This document shows, piece by piece, positions 7,040 to 15,899 of a stretch of DNA of 64,000 nt. This stretch comes from Bin55 sp963667455. GTDB lineage: Bacteria > Pseudomonadota > Gammaproteobacteria > Pseudomonadales > Azotimanducaceae. Both the position numbers and the translations under genes were made by a program. The stretch is from positions 310,001 to 374,000 of the forward strand of contig CAXXFR010000013.1 in NCBI GenBank assembly GCA_963667455.2, read 5' to 3'. The notes under the pieces were generated by a model. That model was given only the letters and a program-made list of their open reading frames with translations, did no database searches and was not told the DNA's origin. Within the stretch, counting starts at the first letter, position 1. Each line of letters starts with the position of its first letter.

Positions 7040-8740
7040 TCAGGAGTCAAATTCACTGCTCATCATTTCGATCACACTCTTGGGGGCTTTCAGTTCAATT
7101 TCGCCTCGACGATATCGATATTCCACCTGACCACTAGCTAGTGCTCGTTCCCCAACGATTACTCGATGAGGGATACCGATCAGGTCAGCGTCAGCAAACT
7201 TCACCCCCGGTCGCTCCGATCGATCGTCATATAGCACGTCCACGCCAGCGTCAAGCATCTGGTTGTACATGCTCTCCGCTTCGGAATGAACCTTGTCGGA
7301 CTTCTCAGCGTTCAGCGAGATGAGATGAACTGTGGCAGGTGCAGCTGCCGTCGGCCAAGTAATCCCAACATCATCGTGACACTGTTCGACGATTGCCGCC
7401 GCAAGGCGTGTGATCCCGATTCCATAGCAACCCATGTGGGGATAAACGACGTACCCGTTTGGATCTTGGATCGAAGCGCCCATGGATTCCGAATACTTGG
7501 TGCCGAGTTGAAAGATGTGTCCTACTTCAATGCCTCGCATCATGCTCAGAGGCCCGCTACCATCGGGTGCTGGGTCGCCTTCTTGAACGGTTCGAATGTC
7601 GACAATGTCGGTACATTCGGCATCGCGCCCCCAATTTACGCCCGTGAAGTGGTGTCCATCTTGGTTGGCTCCACAAGTGAAATCCGAAACAAACGATGCG
7701 GCAAGGTCCGCGTAGACGGGAATCGTCAACCCCACAGGTCCGATCGAGCCAGTATTGACTCCGATCGCATCGCTAATTTCAGCTTCTGTGGCAAATTGCA
7801 GCGGACTCAACACTTTTGGAAGTCGTTGAGCTTTCAATTCGTTGAGTTGATGGTCGCCGCGGAGAACGAGGGCGACAAGTCCCTTCTCGCCGCGAACGAG
7901 TAGAGTCTTCAAAGTTCTGCTGGGCGGAATAGTGAAGAATCTCGACAGTGACTCAATAGAGTCAACTTGAGGTGTAGCAACGAGCCTGCACGCCTCTCGA
8001 GGGTCTGCTCTGGGACCTTCGGCTACCGCTTCAGCTCGCTCCACATTGGCTGCATAGGACGTGTTGGGACTGTACACCAGGGTGTCTTCCCCAGTTTGGG
8101 CAAGCACGTGAAATTCGTGACTGTCGCCGTCGCCAATATTGCCTGGATCAGCTTCTACGGCTCGAAAATCCAGCTCCAGCCGAGTGAGAATCGCCGAGTA
8201 GGCATCGAACATGTGCTGGTAGGTTTCATCAAACGTCTCGGCATCGAGGTGGAAGGAGTAGGCATCCTTCATGATGAACTCACGGGAGCGCAAAACGCCG
8301 AAACGTGGTCGTATTTCGTCGCGAAACTTGGTGTTGATTTGGAAGAGATTGCACGGAAGTTGCCGATAGCTCGAAACATTGCTGCGGAACAGTTCCGTGA
8401 TCACTTCCTCGTGTGTGGGACTCAGGCAATAGTCCGTCTCGTGGCGATCCTTCAATCGGAGCAACTCGGGCCCCATCGCTTCCCATCGTTGCGATTCCCT
8501 CCAGAGGTCGGCGGGTTGTACGAACGGCATCAAGATCTCGCAAGCCCCCCGTTTGGTGAGTTCCTCGCGAACGATCTGCTCGATTTTTTGCAAGACCTTC
8601 ACACCCAATGGCAGCCAGGTAAACAATCCAGAGCCGAGTTGGCGTATCAACCCGGCTCGTAGCAGCAAGATGTGACTGGGAATTTCCGCTTGCGCAGGTA
8701 CGTCGCGCATGGTCGGAATCAACGATTGGCTAAATCGCAT
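7040..8740 (-). CDS. proS: Prolyl-tRNA synthetase (bacterial type)
   Basis: A 566-residue class IIa synthetase, close to the E. coli length of 572, that charges tRNA-Pro. It opens with MRFSQSLIPTMRDVPAQAEIPSH, typical of bacterial ProRS. Motif 2 region FRDEIRPRFGVLRSREFIMKD (in part) lies near residues 138-158. An editing (INS/YbaK-like) insertion occupies roughly residues 225-385, so Ala-tRNA-Pro can be cleared in cis. Motif 3 is GCYGIGITRLAAAIVEQ, followed by the anticodon-binding domain. It is transcribed alone on the minus strand, convergent with the enoyl-CoA hydratase. Confidence 0.97.
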   Translation of the reverse strand: MRFSQSLIPTMRDVPAQAEIPSHILLLRAGLIRQLGSGLFTWLPLGVKVLQKIEQIVREELTKRGACEILMPFVQPADLWRESQRWEAMGPELLRLKDRHETDYCLSPTHEEVITELFRSNVSSYRQLPCNLFQINTKFRDEIRPRFGVLRSREFIMKDAYSFHLDAETFDETYQHMFDAYSAILTRLELDFRAVEADPGNIGDGDSHEFHVLAQTGEDTLVYSPNTSYAANVERAEAVAEGPRADPREACRLVATPQVDSIESLSRFFTIPPSRTLKTLLVRGEKGLVALVLRGDHQLNELKAQRLPKVLSPLQFATEAEISDAIGVNTGSIGPVGLTIPVYADLAASFVSDFTCGANQDGHHFTGVNWGRDAECTDIVDIRTVQEGDPAPDGSGPLSMMRGIEVGHIFQLGTKYSESMGASIQDPNGYVVYPHMGCYGIGITRLAAAIVEQCHDDVGITWPTAAAPATVHLISLNAEKSDKVHSEAESMYNQMLDAGVDVLYDDRSERPGVKFADADLIGIPHRVIVGERALASGQVEYRYRRGEIELKAPKSVIEMMSSEFDS

Positions 8741-8931
8741 GGTGGTCTCGGTCGTTCACGAGTGTCGCCGGCAATCCGGCCTTAAGTTGCGGGAATTCTA
8801 CGAACAACGAGGGGTGAATGCAGTCTATGTACAGTGTGGTGTGGAAGGTCGTTCATCAAGGAGCTATTGCCATGAGAATGCTAGTCGGAGACTTAACTGA
8901 ATTGATTCTTGTGTTCTCTAGTGGGTCTTGG

Positions 8932-8961
8932 TTGAAAACAGCAGGGTGATCCCCATACTGT
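8932..8961 (+). promoter_or_regulatory. Candidate sigma-70 promoter for fmdB-like/aspS operon
   Basis: TTGAAA at 8932-8937 and TACTGT at 8956-8961 are separated by 18 bases, about 120 bases upstream of the fmdB-like start, in the gap after the divergent proS. Nothing else is evident in the 8741-9082 gap. Confidence 0.4.
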
Positions 8962-9082
8962 ATTTGTGCGTCGGAGAACCTCTGAGATCGGTTCGCCCAT
9001 TTGGTGAAAATTAACGGGCGATCCTTGGGAACTCCTTTCTATAATGTCGCACCACGCCTAGCCGCCTGTGGAGTCAGCCTTT

Positions 9083-9436
9083 TTGCCCATCTACGAGTAT
9101 CAGTGCCGCGATTGCGGCCACGACTTCGAGACAATCCAGAAGATGAGCGAACCACCGCTCGTCGATTGTCCGGTGTGCGAAAAGCCCAAACTCAAGAAGC
9201 TGGTTTCCGCAGTTGCCTTTCGTTTGAAAGGGAGCGGTTGGTACGAAACGGACTTCAAAACCGACCGAAAGCGCAATGTCGCAGACGGTGTTGAAAGCGA
9301 CGCGCAAGCGTCCAAAGAAAGCGAAAAGGGCGACAAAGCCGAGAGCAGCGATGGATCAAGCAAATCGGCAGACTCCAGTGTCAGCAAAGACAGCGACAAA
9401 TCTACTTCGACTGCAGCGAGTGCTGCAGACGCCTGA
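9083..9436 (+). CDS. FmdB-family zinc ribbon protein
   Basis: A 117-residue protein beginning PIYEYQCRDCGHDFE, the standard opening of the FmdB/CxxC_CxxC_SSSS family. A zinc ribbon is formed by CRDC and CPVC about 28 residues apart. The second half is a Ser/Lys/Asp-rich low-complexity tail, probably disordered. I set the start at TTG 9083 because homologues begin MPIYEYQC and TGGAG lies about nine bases upstream; an in-frame GTG at 9068 would add five residues. The exact function is not known; in many Proteobacteria this gene lies just before aspS, as here. Confidence 0.88.
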   Translation: MPIYEYQCRDCGHDFETIQKMSEPPLVDCPVCEKPKLKKLVSAVAFRLKGSGWYETDFKTDRKRNVADGVESDAQASKESEKGDKAESSDGSSKSADSSVSKDSDKSTSTAASAADA

Positions 9437-9475
9437 AGGCACACGTCTCTACAGTCAAGTCTCAGTGGTGTGCTG

Positions 9476-11251
9476 ATGAGCAGCACATTGCGTTCGCACT
9501 ATTGTGGCGACCTCCGCGCTTCAGACATCGATTCTGAAGTCTCAGTCTGTGGTTGGGTCCAGAGCCGAAGAGACCATGGTGGGGTCATATTTCTCGATGT
9601 CCGCGACTATCGAGGGATCGTTCAATTGGTCTACGACCCCGACAATGCGGAAGCATTCGAACTTGCCGATCAACTTCGAAGCGAATTTGTGATTCGAGCA
9701 ACGGGACGAGTCCGTCATCGAGGCGAGGACAAAGTCAATCCCAAGTTGCCCACCGGAGAAGTCGAGATTCTGGGCAAGAACCTGGAAGTCTTGAACAGAT
9801 CCCGGTCGCTTCCCTTCACGCTGGACGAGTACTCGAGCGCGGGCGAAGACATCAGGCTGCGATATCGCTATATGGATCTGCGTCGCCCGGAAATGCAGCA
9901 ACGTCTTCGAATGCGTGCGGCTCTTGCTAGCGATACCAGAAGATTTCTCGAGGAAGAGGGCTTTGTCGAAATCGAAACGCCGACTATGACCAAGTCGACC
10001 CCCGAAGGAGCCCGAGACTATCTCGTTCCGAGTCGCACTCAGCCCGGACGATTCTTTGCGCTTCCACAATCTCCGCAATTGTTCAAGCAGATGCTCATGA
10101 TGTCGGGATTTGATCGCTACTTCCAGATTGCTCGTTGCTATCGCGACGAGGATCTGAGGAAGGATCGACAGCCCGAGTTCACGCAAATTGACCTCGAGGC
10201 TTCATTTGTAGATGAAGCGGACATCATGGCGTTGACCGAACGCTTGCTCAAGACTCTGTTTGAGCGGAATCTCGGCATCACAATGGACGAATTCCCGGTC
10301 TTGACGTATGAAGAGTCGCTGGCGAGGTTTGGCACGGACAAGCCAGACCTTCGCAACCCGCTGGAACTGGTCGGCATCGATCAACTGGTGGCTGACTGCG
10401 GATTCAAGGTTTTCTCGGATCCTGCTTCCGATCCCAGTTGCCGAGTCGCTGCACTGCGCGCCCCTGGAGGTGCCGATCTCCTGACTCGCCGACAAATCGA
10501 CGAACTCGTCGAGTTCGCGATGGACCATGGGGCAGCGGGACTCGCCTACATCAAAGTCAATTCGCTTGACGCTGGTCGCGATGGCTTGCAGTCTTCGATC
10601 TTGAAGTTCCTAGACGATACGACTGTGACAAACATCTTGGAACGATGCAAGTGCGAAGATGGGGACATCTTGTTCATCGGTGCGGGCCAAATCGAAACCG
10701 CCAATGAATTCATGGATGCTCTGCGCAATCGTGTTGCTGGCGATTTCGATTTAATCGAAGAGGGCTTTCGCGCTTGCTGGATTGTTGATTGGCCGATGTT
10801 CGAAATGGACGGCTCTGGGCAGTTCGCACCGGCACATCATCCCTTTACAAGGCCCAATTGTTCTGTGGAAGACTTCATGCAAGCTCCCCATGAATCCAAA
10901 GCCCATGCCTACGACGTCGTGCTGAATGGCTACGAACTCGGCGGAGGTTCGTTGCGAATTCACGACGTGCAAATGCAGTCTGCTGTGTTCGAGGCTTTAG
11001 GCGTACGTCAGGAAGCCGGTATCAAATTTGGGTTTCTAATGGATGCTTTGGAATTGGGATGCCCGCCGCACGGCGGGATCGCTCTCGGACTGGATCGACT
11101 GGCGATGCTGTTCACGGGATCCGACTCGATTCGAGACGTGATTGCGTTCCCCAAGACTCAAGCGGCCGTGTGCCCATTGACATCGGCGCCGGGTGAAGTG
11201 GATGTTGGTCAGTTGCGAGAGTTGCAACTTGACGTGCGGAGGCAAGGCTAA
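9476..11251 (+). CDS. aspS: Aspartyl-tRNA synthetase, probably non-discriminating
   Basis: A 591-residue bacterial-type class IIb synthetase with an N-terminal OB-fold anticodon domain, catalytic core (FRDEDLRKDRQPEFTQID-type motif 2, here CYRDEDLRKDRQPEFTQID) and GAD insertion, ending with motif 3 GGIALGLDRLAMLF. The anticodon-domain positions reported to separate enzyme types read His34 (RRDHGG) and Gly83 (RHRGED), as in non-discriminating enzymes such as that of Pseudomonas, rather than Leu and Lys of E. coli. If so it also charges tRNA-Asn with Asp and needs GatCAB. A GTG at 9470 is an alternative start. Its stop overlaps the yebC start as TAATG. Confidence 0.96.
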   Translation: MSSTLRSHYCGDLRASDIDSEVSVCGWVQSRRDHGGVIFLDVRDYRGIVQLVYDPDNAEAFELADQLRSEFVIRATGRVRHRGEDKVNPKLPTGEVEILGKNLEVLNRSRSLPFTLDEYSSAGEDIRLRYRYMDLRRPEMQQRLRMRAALASDTRRFLEEEGFVEIETPTMTKSTPEGARDYLVPSRTQPGRFFALPQSPQLFKQMLMMSGFDRYFQIARCYRDEDLRKDRQPEFTQIDLEASFVDEADIMALTERLLKTLFERNLGITMDEFPVLTYEESLARFGTDKPDLRNPLELVGIDQLVADCGFKVFSDPASDPSCRVAALRAPGGADLLTRRQIDELVEFAMDHGAAGLAYIKVNSLDAGRDGLQSSILKFLDDTTVTNILERCKCEDGDILFIGAGQIETANEFMDALRNRVAGDFDLIEEGFRACWIVDWPMFEMDGSGQFAPAHHPFTRPNCSVEDFMQAPHESKAHAYDVVLNGYELGGGSLRIHDVQMQSAVFEALGVRQEAGIKFGFLMDALELGCPPHGGIALGLDRLAMLFTGSDSIRDVIAFPKTQAAVCPLTSAPGEVDVGQLRELQLDVRRQG

Positions 11252-11988
11252 TGGCCGGACATTCCAAGTGGGCGAACATCAAGCACCGCAAGGCACGCCA
11301 AGACGCCAAACGGGCGAAGATTTGGACCAAGGTGATACGCGAGCTCACGGTCGCCGCACGCCTCGGAGGAGCAAGTCCATCTGACAATCCTCGTCTTCGT
11401 GCCGCCATGGACAACGCCTTGTCGGTCAACATGCCTCGCGACACCATGGATCGTGCTATTGCCAGAGGGGCAGGGAGTTCCGAAGATGGTGCCTTGGAAG
11501 AAATCGTTTACGAAGGCTACGGCTCGGGAGGCATTGCCATTCTCGTCGAGACCATGACCGACAATCGAAATCGAACCGTTGCCGCCATACGACATGCGTT
11601 TTCCAAGTATGGGGGCTCGCTCGGGACCTCTGGCTCTGTGGCGTATTTGTTCAACCGTCGTGGGATTTTGCAGTTTGAACCGGGCGCCGACGAAGAACAG
11701 GTAATGGAAATCGCTTTGGACGCCGGAGCTGACGACGTTGAAGTCGACGAAGATGGTAATACCTTGGTATTCACGTCCTTTGAAGCGTATGGAAGTGTTC
11801 TCGATTCATTTGAAGCATCTTCACTCTCTCCTGCAGCATCCGAAATGACCATGTGGCCTTCCACCACAACTGAGTGTGACTCCGGTTTGGCGGAGAAAAC
11901 GCTAAATCTCATTGAAGCTCTCGAAGACTTGGACGATGTCCAGAACGTGTTTTCGAACGCATCCATGACCTCGATCGAAGAAACGTAG
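11251..11988 (+). CDS. yebC: YebC/PmpR family protein
   Basis: A 245-residue protein opening with MAGHSKWANIKHRKARQDAKR, the hallmark of the YebC/TACO1 family. It has the usual three-domain length. Family members have been described as DNA-binding regulators (PmpR) and, more recently, as ribosome-associated factors that relieve stalling; the sequence does not choose between these. It overlaps aspS by one base upstream and the ruvC GTG by one base downstream (TAGTG), fixing both starts and showing a tightly coupled aspS-yebC-ruvCAB transcript. Confidence 0.95.
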   Translation: MAGHSKWANIKHRKARQDAKRAKIWTKVIRELTVAARLGGASPSDNPRLRAAMDNALSVNMPRDTMDRAIARGAGSSEDGALEEIVYEGYGSGGIAILVETMTDNRNRTVAAIRHAFSKYGGSLGTSGSVAYLFNRRGILQFEPGADEEQVMEIALDAGADDVEVDEDGNTLVFTSFEAYGSVLDSFEASSLSPAASEMTMWPSTTTECDSGLAEKTLNLIEALEDLDDVQNVFSNASMTSIEET

Positions 11989-12479
11989 TGTCTACTGTCC
12001 TAGGAGTCGATCCTGGCTCGCGAGTAACCGGCTACGGAGTTGTTGACCGATCCGATGCTGGTCTGCAGTATGTGGCGTCGGGGTGCATCAGAACCGAGGG
12101 AAAAGACTTCCCCAGCCGTCTCAAGGAAATCTACGACGGGCTGGAGTTAGTTGTTGAGGAGTATCCGGTCGACGAGTGTGCGTTCGAAGACGTATTCGTG
12201 GCACACAATCCGCAATCTGCCCTAAAGCTCGGACATGCTCGAGGAGCCGCAATGACTGCTGTTCTTGAACATGATCTGAAGATAAGCGAATACGCGGCGA
12301 GGGTCGTCAAGCAGACGGTGGCGGGTTCCGGCCGGGCCACCAAGGACCAAGTTTGCTACATGGTCAAGAGTCTTCTCCACTTGGACGGTGAACTGAGCTC
12401 CGATGCGTCGGACGCTCTCGCCGTCGCCATTTGTCACATCTTTCACACAAACGCACATGATTGGAAGACTCGTAGGTAA
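11988..12479 (+). CDS. ruvC: Crossover junction endodeoxyribonuclease RuvC
   Basis: The Holliday-junction resolvase, 163 residues against 173 in E. coli. The RNase H-fold acidic residues are visible: Asp8 in VLGVDPGSRVTGYG, Glu in CAFEDVFVAHNPQSALKLG, and the C-terminal pair in SDASDALAVAICH. It cuts junctions bound by RuvAB, whose genes follow. The GTG start overlaps the yebC stop by one base. The C-terminus ends soon after the last catalytic helix and overlaps ruvA by 23 bases. Confidence 0.96.
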   Translation: MSTVLGVDPGSRVTGYGVVDRSDAGLQYVASGCIRTEGKDFPSRLKEIYDGLELVVEEYPVDECAFEDVFVAHNPQSALKLGHARGAAMTAVLEHDLKISEYAARVVKQTVAGSGRATKDQVCYMVKSLLHLDGELSSDASDALAVAICHIFHTNAHDWKTRR

Positions 12480-13035
12480 CCTCGCAGAACGCGACGATGC
12501 GAGTGCATTGATCGACGTCGATGGTGTAGGTTATGAAGTGGAAGCGCCGGATGGAACATTCGACGAAGTAGACATCGGCGAGCAGTGCATTTTGTATACG
12601 CATCACGTCGTCCACCAGGAAGGGAACTCGCTATATGCTTTTCCAAACAAAACGATGCGTGACTTCTTCCGGGAACTGATCAAGATTGCCGGCATCGGAC
12701 CCAAGAGTGGAGTTGCAATACTGGCGACGCTATCGGTTTCGGAGTTGATTAGAGTCGTCGGCGAACGGGACTCCAAGTCTCTTATGCGGGTCAAAGGAGT
12801 AGGCAAGCGCACGGCAGAACGCATTGTGATCGACTTGGAAGATCGAGTTGCAAAGATTCCCTTTCAGCTGGCACATGCAACAGGGGATTCCAGTTCCATC
12901 CAGAGCGACGCAGAGTCCGCTCTGATCAGTCTCGGTTATCGGCAATCCGAAGCACGACAGGTGATTCAATCAGTGTGGCAACACGGCATGCAGCTCGAAG
13001 AGCTGATTCGAAAGGCGTTGCAGCAATCGCGGTAA
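12457..13035 (+). CDS. ruvA: Holliday junction DNA helicase subunit RuvA
   Basis: A 192-residue junction-binding protein that forms a tetramer on four-way DNA and recruits RuvB. It begins MIGRLVGNLAERDD, the conserved start, so I place it at ATG 12457 inside the end of ruvC rather than at the longer open frame. Two helix-hairpin-helix segments are visible (KIAGIGPKSGVAILA and LMRVKGVGKRTAERIVIDL), followed by a flexible linker and the C-terminal RuvB-binding domain (DAESALISLGYRQSEA...). It is spaced three bases from ruvB. Confidence 0.97.
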   Translation: MIGRLVGNLAERDDASALIDVDGVGYEVEAPDGTFDEVDIGEQCILYTHHVVHQEGNSLYAFPNKTMRDFFRELIKIAGIGPKSGVAILATLSVSELIRVVGERDSKSLMRVKGVGKRTAERIVIDLEDRVAKIPFQLAHATGDSSSIQSDAESALISLGYRQSEARQVIQSVWQHGMQLEELIRKALQQSR

Positions 13036-13038
13036 TCC

Positions 13039-14088
13039 ATGAGCATCACCCCGGATAAAGTCAAAGTGCTCGCCCCGGTTGCGATCCGGGACGATGTGAG
13101 TTTTGACAAGCAGTTGCGCCCAGCCACGCTGGACGAGTTTGTCGGCCAGACCAAGCTTAAAGAACAACTGCAGATATCCATTTCTGCAGCCAAAGGACGC
13201 AAGGAGACGCTGGCGCACACACTGCTCTATGGACCTCCGGGTCTTGGCAAGACGACTCTTGCCTACATCGTCGGCAAAGCCATGAACGCTCCGGTCCGTG
13301 TGACCTCGGGACCGGTACTTGAACGCGCAGGAGACATGGCGGCTGAATTGACGAACATTCAACGGGCAGGCATTCTTTTTGTCGACGAGTGCCACCGCTT
13401 GCCTCCTCCGGTCGAGGAGCTTCTCTACCCCGCGATGGAAGACTTCAAACTTGACATTCTTCTTGGAGATGGACCAGCGGCTCGATCAGTCCGCATGGAC
13501 CTCCCTCCGTTCACGTTTGTGGGAGCTACAACACGAATCGGACTGTTGACGACACCACTTTATGACCGTTTCGACCACGTAATGCGTCTGGATTACTACA
13601 GCGACGATGAACTTGCAGAGATCATTGATCGATCTGCAAAGCGCTTGGAGATTCAAATTGACGAAGGCGGCGCGTTGGAAATAGCGAAGCGATCACGTTC
13701 GACTCCTCGGGTTGCCAACCGATTGTTGCGATTGGTTCGCGACTTTGCACAAGTTCGGGCACAGGGTGCTATAACCGAAGAAATCGCAGATCAAGCGCTG
13801 ACGTTGTGGGACGTGGATACACGAGGCCTAAACGGGTTGGACGCTACTTTCCTGCTGACCATCATTCGACATCATGGAGGCGGACCCGTTGGAATTGAGA
13901 CGCTATCGGCGGCCATCGGGGAAGATAGTGGCACGCTGGAGGAAGTCGTCGAACCTTTCTTGATACAAAAGGGATTCCTCATGCGCACCCCACGAGGTCG
14001 AGTAGCCACATCGAATGCGTGGCGACATCTCGGATTGAAGCGAGGCACGGCCAATGAAACAGAACTCGACTTGGAACTGGATGAGTAA
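13039..14088 (+). CDS. ruvB: Holliday junction branch migration ATPase RuvB
   Basis: A 349-residue AAA+ motor that drives branch migration with RuvA. The opening QLRPATLDEFVGQTKLKEQL is standard, Walker A is GPPGLGKTTL near residues 64-73, and Walker B reads LFVDECHRLPPPVEE (DECH instead of the common DEIH). Sensor 1 is in FVGATTRIGLLTTPLYDRF, and the winged-helix domain ends with TPRGRVATSNAWRHLGL. It starts three bases after ruvA. tolQ follows after five bases; the ybgC thioesterase gene normally between them is absent. Confidence 0.98.
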   Translation: MSITPDKVKVLAPVAIRDDVSFDKQLRPATLDEFVGQTKLKEQLQISISAAKGRKETLAHTLLYGPPGLGKTTLAYIVGKAMNAPVRVTSGPVLERAGDMAAELTNIQRAGILFVDECHRLPPPVEELLYPAMEDFKLDILLGDGPAARSVRMDLPPFTFVGATTRIGLLTTPLYDRFDHVMRLDYYSDDELAEIIDRSAKRLEIQIDEGGALEIAKRSRSTPRVANRLLRLVRDFAQVRAQGAITEEIADQALTLWDVDTRGLNGLDATFLLTIIRHHGGGPVGIETLSAAIGEDSGTLEEVVEPFLIQKGFLMRTPRGRVATSNAWRHLGLKRGTANETELDLELDE

Positions 14089-14093
14089 CGAAA

Positions 14094-14774
14094 ATGAATG
14101 ATCCGATGTCCTATTACTCGCTAATCTTCGGTGCGTCATGGCCCGTCTTGACGATCATCATTTTGCTGGTGGTTGTGTCGGTCGCGTCATGGACGATGAT
14201 CATTCAGCGATACATCGCTCTTTCCAATGCGCGAAGAGAACTGCTGGATTTCGAGGACGAGTTTTGGAGCGGCAAGGACTTGCGACAGTTCTACTCCGAA
14301 CTGACGGAAGCGGAGTCACAGTCCGGGATCGAAAAGATCTTCATCGCTGGATTTCGAGAGTTCGAAAGAATCGTGGAAGATGGCAATGTGGATCCCGATG
14401 CCGTTCTCTCATCCGTTACCCGCGCAACAAGAGTCGAAGTTTCGAGAGAAGAGGAGAGGTTGGAAACTCATCTCGGTTTCTTGGCTTCGGTTGGATCTGT
14501 CAGTCCCTATGTCGGATTGTTGGGAACTGTAGTAGGACTGATCAACGTGTTTCGGGAAATTGCAACTGCGAGTCAGGCAACCCATGCCTCGCTTGCACCG
14601 GGCATCGCTGAAGTTCTTGTGGTCACTGCCATGGGGTTGTTCGCGGCCATTCCAGCTGTTGTCGCGTTCAATCGCTATTCGGCCAGAGTCGAGACCTTGA
14701 GCAAGCGCTACGAGGGTTTCGTAGACGAGCTGGTATCCATTCTCGTCCGAGCCGCACGAGCCGAGGTGAAGTAA
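14094..14774 (+). CDS. tolQ: Tol-Pal system inner-membrane motor protein TolQ
   Basis: A 226-residue inner-membrane protein homologous to ExbB and MotA that, with TolR, uses the proton gradient to energise TolA. Three membrane segments can be placed: near residues 14-34 (VLTIIILLVVVSVASWTMII), near 139-161 (SVSPYVGLLGTVVGLINVF) and near 176-198 (VVTAMGLFAAIPAVVAFNRYS), separated by a large cytoplasmic loop. A second ATG five codons in is an alternative start. It begins five bases after ruvB and is followed immediately by tolR. Confidence 0.96.
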   Translation: MNDPMSYYSLIFGASWPVLTIIILLVVVSVASWTMIIQRYIALSNARRELLDFEDEFWSGKDLRQFYSELTEAESQSGIEKIFIAGFREFERIVEDGNVDPDAVLSSVTRATRVEVSREEERLETHLGFLASVGSVSPYVGLLGTVVGLINVFREIATASQATHASLAPGIAEVLVVTAMGLFAAIPAVVAFNRYSARVETLSKRYEGFVDELVSILVRAARAEVK

Positions 14775-15203
14775 ATGGCAGAACGCCGGCGACCAATGTC
14801 ACAGATCAATGTGGTGCCATTGATCGACGTGATGCTGGTCCTTTTGGTGATTTCGATGGTTGCGGTTCCCATGTTGATCCAGGGAATCGACGTTGATTTG
14901 CCGCAAAAGCCTTCCGAGGTTTTGGAAGGAAGCGAAGATGATCCACTTGTTGTGACCATCAGCGACAAGGGATTGATCTACGTCAATATTGGAGTTTCCG
15001 ATATCTTTGACGAAGACGAATATGTTTCGATTGACGAACTGAGGGAGCGGACCTCCAAGGTGTTCGCTGTGCGTCCAGAAGTTCCAGTTTTTCTTCGAGC
15101 CGACAAGTCTCTCGTCTACGGCCAGGTCATCGATGTCATGCACGCCCTGGAACAGGCCGGAGCGAAGCAAGTCGGTCTAACTACGGAGCCACCGGGATCT
15201 TAA
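14775..15203 (+). CDS. tolR: Tol-Pal system protein TolR
   Basis: A 142-residue ExbD/TolR protein with one N-terminal membrane segment (VVPLIDVMLVLLVISMVAVPML). The conserved proton-relay aspartate is in the PLIDVMLVLL motif at about residue 18. The periplasmic domain ends with LRADKSLVYGQVIDVMHALEQAGAKQVGL-type sequence. It forms the motor with TolQ, whose gene abuts it with no gap, and couples to TolA. Confidence 0.96.
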   Translation: MAERRRPMSQINVVPLIDVMLVLLVISMVAVPMLIQGIDVDLPQKPSEVLEGSEDDPLVVTISDKGLIYVNIGVSDIFDEDEYVSIDELRERTSKVFAVRPEVPVFLRADKSLVYGQVIDVMHALEQAGAKQVGLTTEPPGS

Positions 15204-15205
15204 AG

Positions 15206-15899
15206 ATGACGAACTGGTTGCAACGGTACTCGGTGCCGGTCGTTTTGGCTGTGCTTCTCCACGCTTTTTTTGCGGTTTCACCAGCCGCATTCGGGTTTGG
15301 TACAACCAGCAAGGAAAACGAGTTCATCTTCGAACCCAATGCGGTATCCGCCTCGCTGGTGATTTTGGAGCGAGTGCAGACAGCAAGTGAGGTTGTTCCT
15401 CCCGTACCGGATGTCTCCGGACCGGTTGTGCCCATCGCCATGCCGGAGCCTGCGGACGATCCGGTGGATACGGAAGTCGAGCCGGTGCAGACCGAAGAGG
15501 ATCTCGAAGCATTGAAACAGTTGCGTCTCCAGGAATTGCGAGATTCGATTTTTGACAACGAATTGCGCCGCGAAGGCGACGAGTTGGCAGCACAAGACAT
15601 GGAAGACGAAGGAACTACCTACGTCAATGCAATCTATTCGGCCGTTGTCGTAAAGTGGACCCGTCCGCCCAGTGCAACCCGCACGATGGAAGCAGTTGTG
15701 AAGGTGGAACTATTTCCAAATGGAGAATTGAACTCGGCTAGTCTGGTGAAGTCGAGCGGAAATGACGCGTTTGATCGATCGACGCTTGCGGCAGTGAAGT
15801 CCGTGGAGCGATTTTCCGGTTCCAGAAAATTCTCAACTCTTTGAGAAACGATTTCGATCATTCACGCTTAGGTTCAAGGGAGAGGACTTGCTGAGATGA
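15206..15899 (+). CDS. tolA: TolA, frameshifted near its 3' end
   Basis: The linker of the Tol-Pal system: an N-terminal membrane anchor (VPVVLAVLLHAFFAV), a short acidic/coiled middle (about residues 90-135) and a TolA/TonB C-terminal domain that contacts TolB and Pal. It is short: about 230 residues once repaired, against 421 in E. coli. As read, the frame ends at 15844 with SGSRKFSTL, unlike any TolA end. Removing one T from the T4 run at 15812-15815 restores RFPVPENSQLFEKRF and then SFTLRFKGEDLLR, the expected ending, with a TGA at 15897-15899 that overlaps the tolB ATG as ATGA. This is either a sequencing indel or a real C-terminal mutation. Confidence 0.88.

Noticed and set aside
7286..8662. 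Two long plus-strand frames (7286-7903 and 7967-8662) inside proS
   Set aside because: They are antisense shadows of the clear proS gene and show no domain.
8955..8990. CTGTATTTGTGCG resembling half a LexA box
   Set aside because: Only the first half fits the CTGT-N8-ACAG pattern; the second half does not.
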